A DNA stretch of 64,000 bases from an uncultured bacterium (GTDB lineage Bacteria; Cyanobacteriota; Vampirovibrionia; Gastranaerophilales; Gastranaerophilaceae), in contig CACYVN010000007.1 of assembly GCA_902777855.1 (NCBI GenBank), forward strand, positions 156,358 through 220,357. The letters run 5' to 3'. Below, piece after piece: positions 25,918 to 35,626 of the stretch; positions within the stretch are counted from its first letter, which is position 1, and each line of letters starts with the position of its first letter. The notes under the pieces were generated by a model, which saw nothing but the letters and a program-made list of their open reading frames with translations, ran no database searches and had not been told where the DNA came from. The translations under genes were made by a program, and so were the position numbers.

Positions 25918-27402
25918 CTAATTCCCTTGAAAATTTGCTAACATATGTTCAAGTTCTTGTTTTTGGGGTATATAATCGAACTTCCCTAATTCAAGCGCTT
26001 TATCCGCAACCGAAATTGCCTCCCTTATATTATATTCACAAATGTTTTTCTTGACAAGAGTGTATTGTGTGAAAAACATCATATTTAAGCCCCGGATGTT
26101 GTCAGGTTCAAGTTTGAGGGCTTTTTTGAGTTTCCTTTTTGCTTCTTCAAAATCTGATACATTTATTAACCATTGGGCATAATCAATATATCCCTGAGCG
26201 TATTGTCCATTATTTTGTATAAACTTGTCAAAATATTCTCTTGCCTTATATTGACTGTTTATTTGCGCATATGCTGTTGCAAGATGAAAATAATTATATG
26301 TTTGATTTCTGTCTGTAGAAAGTGCTTTTTTGAACATTTCTATTGCATTTTCACAGTCATTATAAGAAAGCATTTCCAATCCGACTGCTTCCTGAATATA
26401 AACATTTCCCAGATTTTTTTCTTTCAGTTCTCTCAGAAGATTAAAATCATTTTGATATGCAAAAATTAAGGCAAGACCTATTTTTGCATCATTATTTTCT
26501 GCATCCAGATCTAAAACTTTTCTGAATTTTTCTTTTGCTTCTTCAAATTTTAAAAGTCGCATAAGACCTTTGCCCCATTCAAAATAAAGGTTTATACTTT
26601 GTAAACCGTTATCCTGCGCTATTTCAAAGTTCTCCTGAGTTTTTTCATAATCCTTTTTGATTGAATAAATTTCCCCTAAAATAAAATATGCAGGGAGCAT
26701 AAATTTATTAAGAGAAAGTACTTTATTTGCGTAAGTCTCTGCTTCGTCAAATTTGTTTTGCAATAATTTCAGATGTGAATATTCGTATAAACTTCCTTCA
26801 TTCGGAGCAACTTTTACTAAGAATTTTAGTTTTTCTTCTGCTATAGCATATTCTTCAAGGCGCATTTCCATAACAGCAGAAAGTAAAATGGCAGTAAAAT
26901 TATATTTGCTGATTTGCGCTGCAAAATTAAATTTGTCTTTTGCGAGGGCATATTTTTTCTGTTTCATATATGCCATGCCCCATCCGGTCTGAACGTCAGT
27001 GTTTAGCGGTGCAAGGCGGTCTGCAAGTTCAAAACAATGAATTGCTTTATCCAAAATATCGGAATACAAATAGCTCATACCGAGCCTTAACCATATTTCT
27101 TTATCATTAGGATTAAGGCTTGCAGATTTTTCATAATAAGTATAAGCATCTTTAAAGTTACGTTTTATTTCTGAAATTTTACCCAAATATTTGAATACAA
27201 GCGGATCTTTATCCGAAATATCAATTGCAGACATCAAAATCTGAACTGCACCGTTATAATCTTTGCCTTCAATAAGTTTTTTTGCTTTATTTACATAGGC
27301 AACAGTAGGTAAAGATTGAATTATTGTATCATTTTGATAATTGTTTACCGATTTATTAATATTTTTAATATTTTCATAGAATTTCTTTAATTTGTTAAGC
27401 AA
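25918..27402 (-). CDS. Large TPR-repeat protein
   Basis: About ten tetratricopeptide repeats run through most of the 494 residues (for example AYTYYEKSASLNPNDKEIWLRLG and AREYFDKFIQNNGQYAQGYIDYA-like units). There is no signal peptide, so it is probably cytoplasmic. The start chosen is a TTG at 27402 because GGAGG (27410-27414) lies 7 bases upstream. A longer frame to 27438 would lie wholly inside the upstream phosphatase gene. The two genes overlap by 16 bases. The partner is unknown. Confidence 0.75.
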   Translation of the reverse strand: MLNKLKKFYENIKNINKSVNNYQNDTIIQSLPTVAYVNKAKKLIEGKDYNGAVQILMSAIDISDKDPLVFKYLGKISEIKRNFKDAYTYYEKSASLNPNDKEIWLRLGMSYLYSDILDKAIHCFELADRLAPLNTDVQTGWGMAYMKQKKYALAKDKFNFAAQISKYNFTAILLSAVMEMRLEEYAIAEEKLKFLVKVAPNEGSLYEYSHLKLLQNKFDEAETYANKVLSLNKFMLPAYFILGEIYSIKKDYEKTQENFEIAQDNGLQSINLYFEWGKGLMRLLKFEEAKEKFRKVLDLDAENNDAKIGLALIFAYQNDFNLLRELKEKNLGNVYIQEAVGLEMLSYNDCENAIEMFKKALSTDRNQTYNYFHLATAYAQINSQYKAREYFDKFIQNNGQYAQGYIDYAQWLINVSDFEEAKRKLKKALKLEPDNIRGLNMMFFTQYTLVKKNICEYNIREAISVADKALELGKFDYIPQKQELEHMLANFQGN

Positions 27403-27869
27403 TCCGCAACCTCCCTGAATGCACCGTCTCCTCCACATTTATGAGTGAATTGAATATTCTCTACCGCTTTGACTTTATCGGTTGAATTTGGAACGGTAAT
27501 TCTATATTTTGCATAGTTAAGGCATTCTAAATCGTTGATATCGTCTCCGATATAAAGATATTCTTCCTGTGACAAATTTTTCTTTTCAATGATTTCTTTC
27601 ATAATAGGAAGTTTGTTTCTTATACTTTGATAAACTTCTTTAATTTCAAGATTTTTTGCAATAGTTTCTATTGCGGCATTTTTTTCACCGGAAATTATTG
27701 CAATATCTATGTTGTTTCTTTTGAGCAAGTAAAATCCCACAACATCTTTAAAATTTATTTTTCTTGACATAATTCCGTCATCGCTTATATAAACACAATT
27801 GTCCGTTATGACTCCGTCAAAGTCGGTTATGACCATTTTAATTGTATCCGGTAATTTTAATTCGCTCAT
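27387..27869 (-). CDS. KdsC-like HAD phosphatase
   Basis: The HAD nucleophile motif is VITDFDGVITDN, and GDDINDLECL is the fourth motif. The C-terminus carries CGGDGAFREVADC, the hallmark of the C1-less KdsC group. KdsC removes phosphate from Kdo-8-phosphate on the way to LPS core. Because kdsA, kdsB and kdsD are not near, a related sugar or sialic-acid phosphate phosphatase is possible. About 160 residues, normal. The ATG at 27869 has GGGGA just upstream; one at 27878 does not. Confidence 0.8.
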   Translation of the reverse strand: MSELKLPDTIKMVITDFDGVITDNCVYISDDGIMSRKINFKDVVGFYLLKRNNIDIAIISGEKNAAIETIAKNLEIKEVYQSIRNKLPIMKEIIEKKNLSQEEYLYIGDDINDLECLNYAKYRITVPNSTDKVKAVENIQFTHKCGGDGAFREVADCLTN

Positions 27870-27945
27870 ATTCCCCATTGTTTACAAAGTATGCCCTATT
27901 GATTATAATTTAATTATATCATGTTTAAGGAATTTGAGAGAGTAA

Positions 27946-29229
27946 ATGGATTCGTATCTTAACATTATTAATATCGCAGTAATTTTGGTATTCGTATCAT
28001 TATTTTTTGTCACAAGAAGAACAAATAAACGTTGGTCAAAAATTAATGATTATTTGGGGAAAGTTACTACAACTGTTGATTCTATTCGTTATGGGGATTT
28101 AAGTAAAAAGATTAATACTGATCATCCGACGTATCAAAATGTTACTCACAGTATTAACAGAATGGTTGAAACTCTTAATGACAGAGAACGTATGATTGCT
28201 GAATATCAGTCTGAACTTATGAATCAAAACAGACTGTTAGAATCGGTTATCAATTCTCTTTCTGACGGTATTTTAATCATAAATGACAAATTTGAAATTT
28301 TGAGAGCTACTCCAAAAATTTTAAAATGGTTTGGTGTAAAAAAAGGACATGGTATCATCGGTAAAAATATTTTTGATTATATTCAGTTGTCGGATGATAG
28401 TGTAAAAGCAGATAAACTTGACAATAATGATGTATTTATTAAACATACTCCGACGAATAATTTCCTGATAAGTTCTCAACCGCTTATGCACATTGAAAAA
28501 AAACGTTATGTAATAATTATTAAAGATGTTACGGTTGAAAAGGAAATTGAAACCCTCAAAACAGATTTTGCGGCGACTTTAACTCACGATTTAAAAGTTC
28601 CGATTATTGCAGCCGCAAATATGATAGATTTGTTTCTTAACGGAAAATTCGGAGATATATCGGATAAACAGGAATTTGCGCTTAAAAATATGAAAAATTC
28701 AAATGATGAGTTGCTTGAACTTGTACAGGTTCTTTTGGAAACTTATAAAATAGATGATAAAGGCGGGATTGAGCTTTACAAAGAAAATATTGACCTGAAC
28801 GCTTTTGCAGGCGAGGTTGTAGAGGATATGATACCTTTAACTAAGGATTTGAATCTAAAACTCAATTTTATTCCGTCTGATTCTGATATAAAAATCAGCG
28901 GGGATAAAATGCAGCTGCAAAGGGTTATAAAAAATCTTGTTTCAAATGCAATTAATCACAGTAATACAAATAAAGATATTGATGTAAAAATCGGGCAAAT
29001 AAAAGGCTTTGCAACAATTTCGGTTATTGATTACGGACAGGGAATCCCGAAAGATGAAATAAAAATGATATTTAACAAATATTATTCTGCCGCAAAAAAA
29101 CTGCGTAAAGTCGGCACGGGGTTGGGGTTGTATTTATCCCAGCAGATTACGGAAGCTCATGGCGGTGAGATTACCGTAGAAAGCGAAGAAAATGTCCGCA
29201 CTGAATTTTGTGTAAAACTGCCGATGTAA
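27946..29229 (+). CDS. Sensor histidine kinase with PAS domain
   Basis: One N-terminal membrane helix (about 5-24) is followed by a HAMP-like linker, a PAS domain (about 95-195), HisKA with the phospho-accepting His214 (TLTHDLKVP), and a HATPase_c domain with N box (NLVSNAINHS) and G boxes (DYGQGIPKDEI, GTGLGLYLSQQ). It lacks a large periplasmic sensor, so the PAS probably senses a cytoplasmic or membrane cue. No response regulator gene is adjacent, so it is an orphan kinase here. Confidence 0.92.
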   Translation: MDSYLNIINIAVILVFVSLFFVTRRTNKRWSKINDYLGKVTTTVDSIRYGDLSKKINTDHPTYQNVTHSINRMVETLNDRERMIAEYQSELMNQNRLLESVINSLSDGILIINDKFEILRATPKILKWFGVKKGHGIIGKNIFDYIQLSDDSVKADKLDNNDVFIKHTPTNNFLISSQPLMHIEKKRYVIIIKDVTVEKEIETLKTDFAATLTHDLKVPIIAAANMIDLFLNGKFGDISDKQEFALKNMKNSNDELLELVQVLLETYKIDDKGGIELYKENIDLNAFAGEVVEDMIPLTKDLNLKLNFIPSDSDIKISGDKMQLQRVIKNLVSNAINHSNTNKDIDVKIGQIKGFATISVIDYGQGIPKDEIKMIFNKYYSAAKKLRKVGTGLGLYLSQQITEAHGGEITVESEENVRTEFCVKLPM

Positions 29230-29252
29230 AATTCGGCAATATGATAATTTAA

Positions 29253-29278
29253 AAGCCCGATATGAATATATCGGACTT
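29253..29278. terminator. Bidirectional terminator between convergent genes
   Basis: A stem CCGATAT/ATATCGG with loop GAAT, extended by AAG/CTT after one mismatch, lies between the stop codons of the histidine kinase (+) and a small secreted protein (-). Short T-runs occur on both sides. Confidence 0.7.
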
Positions 29279-29287
29279 ATCGACTTT

Positions 29288-29722
29288 TTATTCTTCAAGA
29301 TAATTTTTTACTCTGCAGACATCTTTATCTTCAATGATTTTGGTTAGCTGGTCTTGCAGAGCTTTTTTGGCATCTTTTGAGGTTTGCAAATTAACAGCAT
29401 TCATTTTTCTCACGATATATGACAATTGATTTTTGGTCAGTCCACATTTAATGGTCAGAATTTCTTTTTCTAAGTCAAGGCTATAGACGGTGCTTTTTGT
29501 ATAACATTTCCCGTTAACATAGCCTAAAACTTGTTCGGTTGATTTGACTTTTAATACCGGAGAATTTTCATCTCCTGTCGGTATATTTGTTGTGTAGTCT
29601 TCACTGTATACACTGCAGGCTTTGAGGTGGCTGATATATGCTGGTGAATAAGTGTATTGTTCCTGTGCAAATGCTCCAAGCCCCGCTAATAATAATCCGG
29701 TAAATAACAATATTTTTTTCAT
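29288..29722 (-). CDS. Small secreted protein of unknown function
   Basis: 144 residues with a clear signal peptide (1-19, ending GAFA then QEQY). Four cysteines (LKACS, NGKCY, IKCG, DVCR) could form two disulfides. The pattern of short beta strands followed by two helices is all that can be said. It has its own upstream gap after gshA and is probably monocistronic. Confidence 0.6.
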   Translation of the reverse strand: MKKILLFTGLLLAGLGAFAQEQYTYSPAYISHLKACSVYSEDYTTNIPTGDENSPVLKVKSTEQVLGYVNGKCYTKSTVYSLDLEKEILTIKCGLTKNQLSYIVRKMNAVNLQTSKDAKKALQDQLTKIIEDKDVCRVKNYLEE

Positions 29723-29761
29723 ACTTCCCGCCTCTAATTTTTATAACTTGATAACGATATA

Positions 29762-31099
29762 TTACAGGTATTTTTCTTCTTGTGTCAAATAATTAATCAT
29801 TTTTCTTAAATTTTTATTCCAATTCCCGTGCCATTTTTTTATAATTACATCGGCAGGAGAAATACCTTTATCGGTATATTCTTTAATTGACTGTATGAAC
29901 ATATTTTCACCTGTCTGCATATTTTTCAGTGATTTTTCCGCTATTTTTATAATTTCCTGAGAATAATCAAGGATTGTTGCATTTTTAACCGTAGTTTTGA
30001 GCCCATGTTTGGGTACATTGTAGCGAAGTTCTGAAAAATCTTTATATTGCAGATGTTTTAATAATTCTTCGGTTTCACACATTGCTTCATTGTCGTAAAA
30101 AATTCCTTTGTATATTGCCAAAATCGCATACTTTAAATCCCCGCCTACGCAATCGTGGTTTCTTATTTCTATAAAATTACGAAGTCTGACCTCAGGGAAA
30201 CAAAGATTTGCCTGTAGTTCGTAATCATCAAGTGTCGGCATAATTCCGCCGTAGCCTTCTTTTAAGTATTCCTCAAAAGTTAAATCTCCGTTTATTTCAA
30301 TCGGTTGACCATTGCGTTGAATAAATATCATTGGGGTTTTTAAAATGCAGTCGATATAATCATCGAAGGAAAATTCTTCGCTGATTTTTCCCGCAAATCC
30401 GCATCTGTCATTGTCTGTGTTGAGCCAGCTCAGTGCCCTGAAAGATTTATATCCGCTGTCAACGCCGCCTCTTATCGGAGAATTTGAAAACATTGCGGTC
30501 ATAAAGGGGATGAGTTTGTTTGCGAGTTTATATTTTCGCATTGCATCTTCTTCCGATTTAAAATCAATACAGCATTGGATACCTGCAGTTTCCCGCATCA
30601 TAACATCGGATAAAATTCCCCAAAGGTATCCGGCCATAATTTTGTAACGCCTTTTGGGTATCAGGTGTATATTTTTGAAGGTCGAATACGGTGAAATTCC
30701 GTAGTTTAAAAGAATTATGCCGTGTTCGTCTAATATTTCTTCAAGACTTGAATTAATTGAATCAATTTTTTTCTTTAATTCAAAAATTGTCCGCTCCGGT
30801 TTTGTACTGATTTCTATTTGACTGCCGGGCTCTAATGTAATTGTATCGTGACTTTTTGCAAGTCCGACAACATTATTTCCATCAACGATATAATCCCATC
30901 CATTTTTTCTTGCGAACAATTCAAGGCAAATTGCAATCCCGTTATTTCCCCAATAATCGACTGCTTCAAATGAGTTTGAATTAATTGGCAGTCTTTCATA
31001 TTCAAGTCCGATTTTATAATCCTGCGGATTTGTATAGCCTTTTGTATAAAGCTTAATTATCTCGCTTTTTTCTAATGTAGTCCCCAATTTCAACATCAT
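29762..31099 (-). CDS. Glutamate-cysteine ligase, plant/cyanobacterial type (GCS2)
   Basis: It makes gamma-glutamylcysteine, the first step to glutathione. Features of the GCS2 group are GLEYERLPIN near the start, TLEPGSQIEISTKP, the segment SPYSTFKNIHLIPKRRYKIM, and a C-terminal GDLTFEEYL region. Length 445 fits the plant/proteobacterial/cyanobacterial class rather than the E. coli GshA class. No glutathione synthetase gene is adjacent. A role making only gamma-glutamylcysteine is possible. ATGs at 31099 and 31096 are equivalent starts. Confidence 0.85.
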   Translation of the reverse strand: MMLKLGTTLEKSEIIKLYTKGYTNPQDYKIGLEYERLPINSNSFEAVDYWGNNGIAICLELFARKNGWDYIVDGNNVVGLAKSHDTITLEPGSQIEISTKPERTIFELKKKIDSINSSLEEILDEHGIILLNYGISPYSTFKNIHLIPKRRYKIMAGYLWGILSDVMMRETAGIQCCIDFKSEEDAMRKYKLANKLIPFMTAMFSNSPIRGGVDSGYKSFRALSWLNTDNDRCGFAGKISEEFSFDDYIDCILKTPMIFIQRNGQPIEINGDLTFEEYLKEGYGGIMPTLDDYELQANLCFPEVRLRNFIEIRNHDCVGGDLKYAILAIYKGIFYDNEAMCETEELLKHLQYKDFSELRYNVPKHGLKTTVKNATILDYSQEIIKIAEKSLKNMQTGENMFIQSIKEYTDKGISPADVIIKKWHGNWNKNLRKMINYLTQEEKYL

Positions 31100-31194
31100 T
31101 AACCCTTTTCGCTTTTATAATATCATAACAATATTAAAAATAACAAAAAATTAAATATAAACATCTATCCTTTTGTGGTATTATTACGGGTAAT

Positions 31195-32034
31195 ATGAAT
31201 TACTTTGAACGGGCAAAATATTTCAGGACAAAAAAAAGATTAGGTCAGAATTTCTTAATTGACGGCGAAGTTATCGCTGATATTATTGATAATGCAAATA
31301 TAACACCTGATGATACCGTTTTGGAAATTGGTCCGGGGGTTGGGTTTGTGACCGAGCAGCTTGTCAAACACGCCAAAAAAGTCATTGCGGTAGAGTTAGA
31401 TGAAGAAGCTGTTAAAGAACTCAAAAAACTCAATGCCCCTAATCTTGAAATTATTCATCAGGATATTTTAAAAACTGATTTATCAACACTTTGTGAAGGG
31501 AAACTTAAAGTTGTTGCAAATATTCCGTATTACATTACGAGCCCGATTATCGCACATCTCCTTGGTGAAGTTGATGATTTAGACAATAAAAACAGAGCAA
31601 AAATAGCGGATGTAATTTTGATGGTTCAGCAGGAGGTTGCCCAAAGAATGTGTGCTAACCAAAATTCTCAAGGTAAACAGTACGGACTTTTGACAATTTT
31701 ATCTCAATTCTGGGCGGATGTTGAAATGCTCAGAACAGTTGGCAGAAAATGTTTTTATCCTGCGCCGAAGGTCACATCCGCACTTGTAAAATTAACTGTG
31801 AAAGAAAAACCTCTGCTTGATTTAACTGACTATTCTCATTTCAGAAAAACAGTCAGGGCCGGTTTTGCGCAGAGAAGAAAAAATATTAAAAACTGCCTTT
31901 TAAACGGCGGATTCTTAAAAGATGCGGTTTTGAAATCTTTGTCAGAACTCGGTATTGATGAGAATACAAGAGGCGAAAAACTCTCTATTGAAACATTTGG
32001 AAAATTATCCGAATTGCTTATAAAAAACGGCTAA
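31195..32034 (+). CDS. rsmA: 16S rRNA dimethyladenosine transferase
   Basis: RsmA/KsgA dimethylates two adjacent adenines in helix 45 of 16S rRNA. It has the start signature KKRLGQNFLID, the SAM-binding EIGPGVGFVTEQL, the catalytic NIPYYITSPII, and the C-terminal FAQRRKNIKNCLLNGG. Length 279 is normal. It runs divergently from the glutamate-cysteine ligase gene. Confidence 0.96.
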   Translation: MNYFERAKYFRTKKRLGQNFLIDGEVIADIIDNANITPDDTVLEIGPGVGFVTEQLVKHAKKVIAVELDEEAVKELKKLNAPNLEIIHQDILKTDLSTLCEGKLKVVANIPYYITSPIIAHLLGEVDDLDNKNRAKIADVILMVQQEVAQRMCANQNSQGKQYGLLTILSQFWADVEMLRTVGRKCFYPAPKVTSALVKLTVKEKPLLDLTDYSHFRKTVRAGFAQRRKNIKNCLLNGGFLKDAVLKSLSELGIDENTRGEKLSIETFGKLSELLIKNG

Positions 32035-32039
32035 AAAAA

Positions 32040-32065
32040 AGACCTTGAGTATATTACCAAGGCCT
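32040..32065 (-). terminator. Terminator downstream of the 522-residue membrane protein gene
   Basis: The stem CCTTG/CAAGG, with two further pairs after one mismatch, is followed on the minus strand by eight T residues (32033-32040). It lies just after the rsmA stop on the plus strand, so it may serve the minus-strand gene. Confidence 0.6.
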
Positions 32066-32174
32066 ATCCGTTTAAATAAGAAGAGAGAGCTTTATATATT
32101 TATATAAAGTCCTCTGAACTTAAAAAATTGCTAAATATTCTTATATATATTTACAAAAGTTAACAATATTTTTC

Positions 32175-33743
32175 TTACTGTCTGAATTCTTCAGTGCCGG
32201 GGAAATTGTTTTGTCCTGTTCTCAGTTTTGTAATTAAGTATTGCATTTTCGGAATTAATGTCGATAAGAATAATGCAGATACTGCAAATCCGCTTCCCCA
32301 GTTAATCAGGTTCATCTTGAAGTTGTGTCTTGATGCTTTTTTGAGCAGATTTGAAGTGACCTCTTTTGTATCAGTCTTTTGAGCCTGTTCGACTATTGAT
32401 TTGATATAGTTTGTAAGGTCTTTCTTGAGCGAATCAAATGTGCTTTGCGGAACGAATTTATATTTGTCATTGTCCATGAATTTTCTGTGTCCAAGAGCAT
32501 TAGCATAAAATTCCTTCAAAAATTCAGGATTATTGATGTGACCGCCGTTTAAGATATCCTGAGCCTGACCTTGAGTTAATATTCTTGCTACGGCAGTTTT
32601 ATCTTCACCCAACTTGATTACTCTTTCAGGCTGAAGTTCTGACATTTGTTGTGCAATTTTTTCATAATCTGCAAGTTTATCCGCAGGAACGATATTTTTG
32701 AGTTCGGCTTTAAAGTCATCAAGAGTAATTATTTTATGCTTTTTAAATTTCTCTTTCAAACTGTCAGGGAGTTCTTTGTTTTCACCCAAAACTTCTTTGG
32801 CAAATGTTTCGACATCAACTTTATTATCACCGACATAGTTATTTAAGTATTCGGTTGCAAATTTTGCGGAAGCAGGGTCTAATCTTGTGCTGTTACCTTT
32901 TCCCTGTTCAATTTGGTTGAGCCAACTGTTCATATTTGCCATATTGAACATATAGAAATAGATTGAAGATAAATCTCTGAATAAGATTTCCACTCTTTCG
33001 TCATTATTTCTTGCGGAATATGCTCTGCCGGATGCTGTTCCGGCATCAACTGATAAAAGCTTCCAGTTTCTCTTACTTTCAAAATTGTTTGCTATGGTTA
33101 ATAAATCCCATTTCCCTGTGAATGATGTATCTTTGTCATCATTTTTCTGTCCGAATGAGTCTAAGTGCGGTCTTTTGAAAAATTCATCATTATTAACAGA
33201 ACTCTGTCCCTGATTATTTTTATCATTTTTATGGTAAGAACGGGTTATAGCCTGATTGATTTTTGGTAGGATAAATCCAATAAAAGCGTTTGCAATAAGT
33301 ACGCTTGCAATAACTTTTGTGAATTTGAATTTTGCCATGAGGCTTTCTGAAATCGGTTCTCCGTTCTTTTTCATTTCTCTTCTGAGGTATCTTTTGAGTG
33401 GGTTGCGAGTCTGGTCATGAGCAATATCAACCATTTTGTTTGGAAGTTTCAAAAGTTTCTGACCGAGTTTTTCAAATACCCAGTTAAGTCCTGTTACTCC
33501 GCCTAACCAGAATACCGCACCCGAAAATTCTTCGGTTATTCTCTCTCTTGCTTCGTCAAATCCGCCTCTTTTATATGCCTGATAAGTTCTGCCTGCTTCA
33601 ACAAAGGCTTCCAAAGCAATAACAGGCAAAAAACCATCGCTTGCCATTGCTGAAACAATATTGCGGGGTTGAAATTGTTTTTTGAGGTTGGCGACAGAAA
33701 AAGTCGGATGTATGTTCGCTTTGGGGATTTTTATGCCGGTCAT
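32175..33743 (-). CDS. Membrane-associated protein of unknown function
   Basis: I do not recognise this 522-residue protein. It has hydrophobic segments near 30-50, 90-110, 155-180 and 480-500. Between them is a large hydrophilic region with helices, including a segment DTSFTGKWD that resembles one in the neighbouring gene. There is no signal peptide. It is followed (upstream in transcription) by another membrane protein of similar layout 79 bases away; the two may be distant paralogues and co-transcribed. Such pairs appear lineage-specific. Confidence 0.5.
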   Translation of the reverse strand: MTGIKIPKANIHPTFSVANLKKQFQPRNIVSAMASDGFLPVIALEAFVEAGRTYQAYKRGGFDEARERITEEFSGAVFWLGGVTGLNWVFEKLGQKLLKLPNKMVDIAHDQTRNPLKRYLRREMKKNGEPISESLMAKFKFTKVIASVLIANAFIGFILPKINQAITRSYHKNDKNNQGQSSVNNDEFFKRPHLDSFGQKNDDKDTSFTGKWDLLTIANNFESKRNWKLLSVDAGTASGRAYSARNNDERVEILFRDLSSIYFYMFNMANMNSWLNQIEQGKGNSTRLDPASAKFATEYLNNYVGDNKVDVETFAKEVLGENKELPDSLKEKFKKHKIITLDDFKAELKNIVPADKLADYEKIAQQMSELQPERVIKLGEDKTAVARILTQGQAQDILNGGHINNPEFLKEFYANALGHRKFMDNDKYKFVPQSTFDSLKKDLTNYIKSIVEQAQKTDTKEVTSNLLKKASRHNFKMNLINWGSGFAVSALFLSTLIPKMQYLITKLRTGQNNFPGTEEFRQ

Positions 33744-33822
33744 ATAATTGTTACTTCCACACTACTAAGATATCATGCTAAAAACCGCTGAAGTTTTATT
33801 TTTGCCCGAAAATCGCTTAAAG

Positions 33823-34869
33823 TTAAGATTTTGTTACATGTGCTTTGCGATTTATAAATTTATCTAATTTTTCAGATGTGTATGTGGAGAAAATTGGTAA
33901 AAGACCGTAATAAATAAATGCAAAAATTATTGTCGGACGTAAAATATTTATACCCTCAACATATTTATGTAATTTCGGATCCTGAATATTTGCCTTTTTA
34001 AATTTTTCCATCAGGCTTCCTGTACTGTTTTTGATTTTACCGTCAAGCCAGTAGCCTGTCATAATTGTTATAACTGTATTTATAATATTGTTGTAGTTCA
34101 GAACTCGTTTGCAGTTTTCTTTTATGCTGTCTGATTTATTTGTTTGCCATACTGATGCTGAAGTTAAAAGTACATCAGTTGTTGCAGTTATGTGTTTGTA
34201 AATATCTTCATCTTCCATTTCGTATTTTTGTGCAAATTTTTGGATTTTCTTATTGCTTATAAGTTTACCGATACCGTTTGATAATTTATCCCCGAAGCCT
34301 GTAAACGTTGGTTCTTTTGTTTCTTTCGGTTCAGATTCTTTTTCTTTGGTGAAAAATTTTGATGCTTCGTTTTTGTATGGAAATTTTTCTGCTGCTTTTT
34401 TTAAATCTTCAAGCGGATTATAGTGAAAAATTTTGTTCATAACTACCGGTATCAGAGCAATTGTAAGCATTGATTTTGGTATTGCTGTTAAGAGCCCGGT
34501 ACTTAATTTGATAATCTGTGTTATGAATTTATAACTTCTTGTTTCAGGACTGAAGTTTTTTAAAGTGGTATCGGTTAAATATTTTGCAGAATTTTTATCA
34601 ATTCTGCTCACTGCATTTTCAATGGGTAGTGCAATAGCTTCTACTATTCCGAATTTTACGATGCCTGATGTTATGGAATTAGCCATAGCATAAAATTTAT
34701 TTTCTTTTTCGACATCAGGAGTGTTGTATATTGAAAAAGTACGGACTCCTAAAGACATCAGCAAAGATGCTCCGGCAGCAAACGATGTGCCATGCTCGGA
34801 GATTTTTTCAAGTCCTTTGAGAACTGCTTTATTAGTGAGTAAATTATTTGCTATATGATTAACTTGCAT
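33823..34869 (-). CDS. Membrane-associated protein of unknown function
   Basis: 348 residues with several hydrophobic helices (about 28-50, 75-95, 125-160, 270-285, 305-325) and a charged central loop holding PTFTGFGD. No family recognised. The layout, membrane helices around a soluble loop with an xFTG motif, resembles the neighbour downstream. It is divergent from pnuC, with 57 bases between the starts. Confidence 0.5.
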   Translation of the reverse strand: MQVNHIANNLLTNKAVLKGLEKISEHGTSFAAGASLLMSLGVRTFSIYNTPDVEKENKFYAMANSITSGIVKFGIVEAIALPIENAVSRIDKNSAKYLTDTTLKNFSPETRSYKFITQIIKLSTGLLTAIPKSMLTIALIPVVMNKIFHYNPLEDLKKAAEKFPYKNEASKFFTKEKESEPKETKEPTFTGFGDKLSNGIGKLISNKKIQKFAQKYEMEDEDIYKHITATTDVLLTSASVWQTNKSDSIKENCKRVLNYNNIINTVITIMTGYWLDGKIKNSTGSLMEKFKKANIQDPKLHKYVEGINILRPTIIFAFIYYGLLPIFSTYTSEKLDKFINRKAHVTKS

Positions 34870-34926
34870 TATTTTTGCAGGGTGGCTTACTTTAGCTTGT
34901 ATTAAACTTTATGATACAATTAAACC

Positions 34927-35619
34927 ATGAACATTTTAGAATTTGCTAAAGGAGAATTGAGTGGCTGGGGAAAGTATGAAAGAATAATTTTTCCGCTCGA
35001 AATTTTACTTATTACTTTGATTGCAATTTATATGAAAGATAAAACGGCTGCACTAATTAGTGCAATTTGCGGTATTTGTGCGACAATTACAGCCGGCAAG
35101 GGCAAAATTTCCTGCTATTTATTCGGTATGGTTTCAAACATTTGCTACTCCTATATTTCATTTAAAAACGCTTTTTGGGGGAATTTGTGTCTGAATATGC
35201 TATATTATTTCCCGATGCAGTTTGTCGGAATTTCGCAATGGAAAAAGCACATGAAACAAGATAAACATGAAGTTTATAAAACTTCGTTGTCCTTTAAAGA
35301 ACGGATAATATATTTTAGTGGTGCTTTTATATTGTCTGTAACCGGATATTTTTTATTAAAATACTTTGGTGATTCAAACCCTGCGATAGATTCTGTTACA
35401 ACGGTTTTATCGGTTATAGCTTTTGTTCTGACCGTAAAAAGATGTATTGAACAATGGTATTTGTGGACTGTTGTGAACGGATTGTGCGTAATTATGTGGA
35501 CAGTGGCATATTTTAACGGTTCTCAGTGTTTTGCAACAATTCTTATGTGGTCAACTTATTTTGTTTTGGGCTTATATTTTCTACATAACTGGAATAAAGA
35601 AATTAAAAATGGTGTATAA
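34927..35619 (+). CDS. PnuC-family vitamin/nucleoside transporter
   Basis: The 230 residues form about seven membrane helices. The PnuC pattern is seen in GMVSNICYSYISFKNAFWGNLCLNMLY-like sequence (residues 78-104) and VGISQWKKH, with a later W-rich helix pair (CIEQWYLWTVVNGLCVIMW). The family imports nicotinamide riboside (PnuC), thiamine (PnuT) or riboflavin (PnuX). No riboswitch for any of these is visible in the 57-base leader, so the substrate stays open. Confidence 0.8.
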   Translation: MNILEFAKGELSGWGKYERIIFPLEILLITLIAIYMKDKTAALISAICGICATITAGKGKISCYLFGMVSNICYSYISFKNAFWGNLCLNMLYYFPMQFVGISQWKKHMKQDKHEVYKTSLSFKERIIYFSGAFILSVTGYFLLKYFGDSNPAIDSVTTVLSVIAFVLTVKRCIEQWYLWTVVNGLCVIMWTVAYFNGSQCFATILMWSTYFVLGLYFLHNWNKEIKNGV

Positions 35620-35626
35620 TATCAGC

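Noticed and set aside
27403-27438. Longer N-terminus of the TPR protein (start at 27438)
   Set aside because: The extra residues are the overlapping phosphatase gene read in another frame; TTG at 27402 has a proper GGAGG.
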